Positions 4,872 through 5,506 of a DNA stretch of 5,506 nt are shown here, one piece after another. The translations under genes and the position numbers were made by a program. Source of the DNA: CAYPEL01 sp964409635 (lineage in GTDB: Bacteria > Pseudomonadota > Gammaproteobacteria > DSM-19610); assembly GCA_964409635.1 (NCBI GenBank), contig CAYPEL010000169.1:1-5506 (forward strand), read 5' to 3'. Below the pieces are notes generated by a model. The model did no database searches. It was not told where the DNA came from and saw nothing but the letters and a program-made list of their open reading frames with translations. Every line of letters starts with the position of its first letter. Positions within the stretch are counted from its first letter, which is position 1.

Positions 4872-5506
4872 TTACTCGATCTCCAGAAAACTGCGCAGCT
4901 GTTCCGAACGGGTCGGGTGGCGCAGTTTACGCAAAGCCTTGGCTTCAATCTGGCGAATCCGTTCACGGGTAACGTCAAACTGTTTGCCGACTTCTTCCAG
5001 GGTGTGGTCGGTATTCATATCGATACCGAAACGCATGCGCAATACTTTAGCTTCGCGTGGTGTCAGGCCGGCCAGAACATCCAGCGTGGCTTCGCGCAGG
5101 CCGGATGAAGAAGCGGAATCGACAGGCGAATCTATATTCTGGTCTTCGATGAAGTCACCCAGGTGTGAATCTTCGTCGTCACCGATCGGGGTTTCCATGG
5201 AGATCGGCTCTTTGGCAATTTTTAATACTTTGCGCACCTTGTCTTCCGGCAGATCCATGCGTTCAGCAAGTTCATCCGGTGTCGGTTCGCGGCCCATTTC
5301 CTGCAGCATTTGCCGTGAAATCCGGTTTAGCTTGTTGATGGTTTCGATCATATGCACCGGAATACGGATAGTGCGTGCCTGGTCGGCGATCGAGCGGGTA
5401 ATCGCCTGGCGAATCCACCAGGTGGCATAGGTCGAGAATTTATAACCGCGCCGGTATTCGAATTTGTCGACCGCTTTCATCAGGCCGATGTTGCCTTCCT
5501 GAATCA
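4872..5506 (-). CDS. rpoD: RNA polymerase primary sigma factor RpoD (sigma-70), C-terminal part
   Basis: The - strand frame runs off the right edge of the window and gives the last 210 residues of the housekeeping sigma factor, starting I-Q-E-G-N-I-G-L. Near-identity to enteric RpoD is visible across several regions. Region 2.3/2.4 has Y-K-F-S-T-Y-A-T-W-W-I-R-Q-A (residues about 21-34 of this fragment), which melts and reads the -10 element. Region 3 begins R-T-I-R-I-P-V-H-M. The linker contains P-I-G-D-D-E-D-S-H-L-G-D-F. Region 4 has the helix-turn-helix T-L-E-E-V-G-K-Q-F-D-V-T-R-E-R-I-R-Q-I-E (about 168-187), which reads the -35 element. It ends S-F-L-E-I-E and TAA. The N-terminal half is outside the window. 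No defect is visible. Confidence 0.98.
   Translation of the reverse strand, partial: IQEGNIGLMKAVDKFEYRRGYKFSTYATWWIRQAITRSIADQARTIRIPVHMIETINKLNRISRQMLQEMGREPTPDELAERMDLPEDKVRKVLKIAKEPISMETPIGDDEDSHLGDFIEDQNIDSPVDSASSSGLREATLDVLAGLTPREAKVLRMRFGIDMNTDHTLEEVGKQFDVTRERIRQIEAKALRKLRHPTRSEQLRSFLEIE

Noticed and set aside
4819..5430. Long + strand open frame opposite rpoD
   Set aside because: It is the antisense shadow of the conserved rpoD frame; its serine- and arginine-rich composition resembles no known protein.

Overview
This window is chromosomal housekeeping DNA from a gammaproteobacterium, probably not an enteric. The evidence is a near-canonical RpoD C-terminal half, a his-to-tat gene order like that of Pseudomonas-type genomes, and hisI and hisE as separate genes rather than the enteric hisIE fusion. 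Base composition is close to balanced. I cannot name the species.

Left part (1-2401, + strand): the last 20 codons of hisF, then hisI and hisE (late histidine biosynthesis), then tatA, tatB and tatC (the twin-arginine protein export machine). All point the same way with short gaps or overlaps, except for a 209-bp gap between hisF and hisI. That gap is almost filled by a ~180-bp element with inverted ends (CCTAGAAACC...GGTTTCTAGG) that runs up to the hisI start codon.

Middle (2402-4344, + strand): a 107-bp spacer carries two REP-type units head to head, forming a perfect 28-bp inverted repeat. Next comes a large gene for a DUF255/YyaL-type protein: a thioredoxin-like domain with a CHWC motif followed by an alpha/alpha-barrel-like domain. 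This one appears to carry a signal peptide.

Right part: a 378-bp gene-free stretch (4345-4722) holds a second inverted-repeat element (about 4412-4582). Its ends and some interior blocks resemble the hisF-hisI element in opposite orientation. The same stretch holds an exact FNR/ANR consensus site (TTGAT-N4-ATCAA) overlapping an AT-rich palindrome. On the - strand follow a tRNA with anticodon CAT, probably the lysidine-modified Ile2 tRNA with an encoded CCA, and then the 3' part of rpoD, which ends in a hairpin terminator and runs off the window edge.

The coding genes are ordinary. The less explained content is non-coding: two diverged, apparently related MITE-like elements, a REP pair, and an FNR-type site with no obvious target gene. 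I found no CRISPR array, toxin-antitoxin pair, phage gene or defence gene, and I do not claim a new system.
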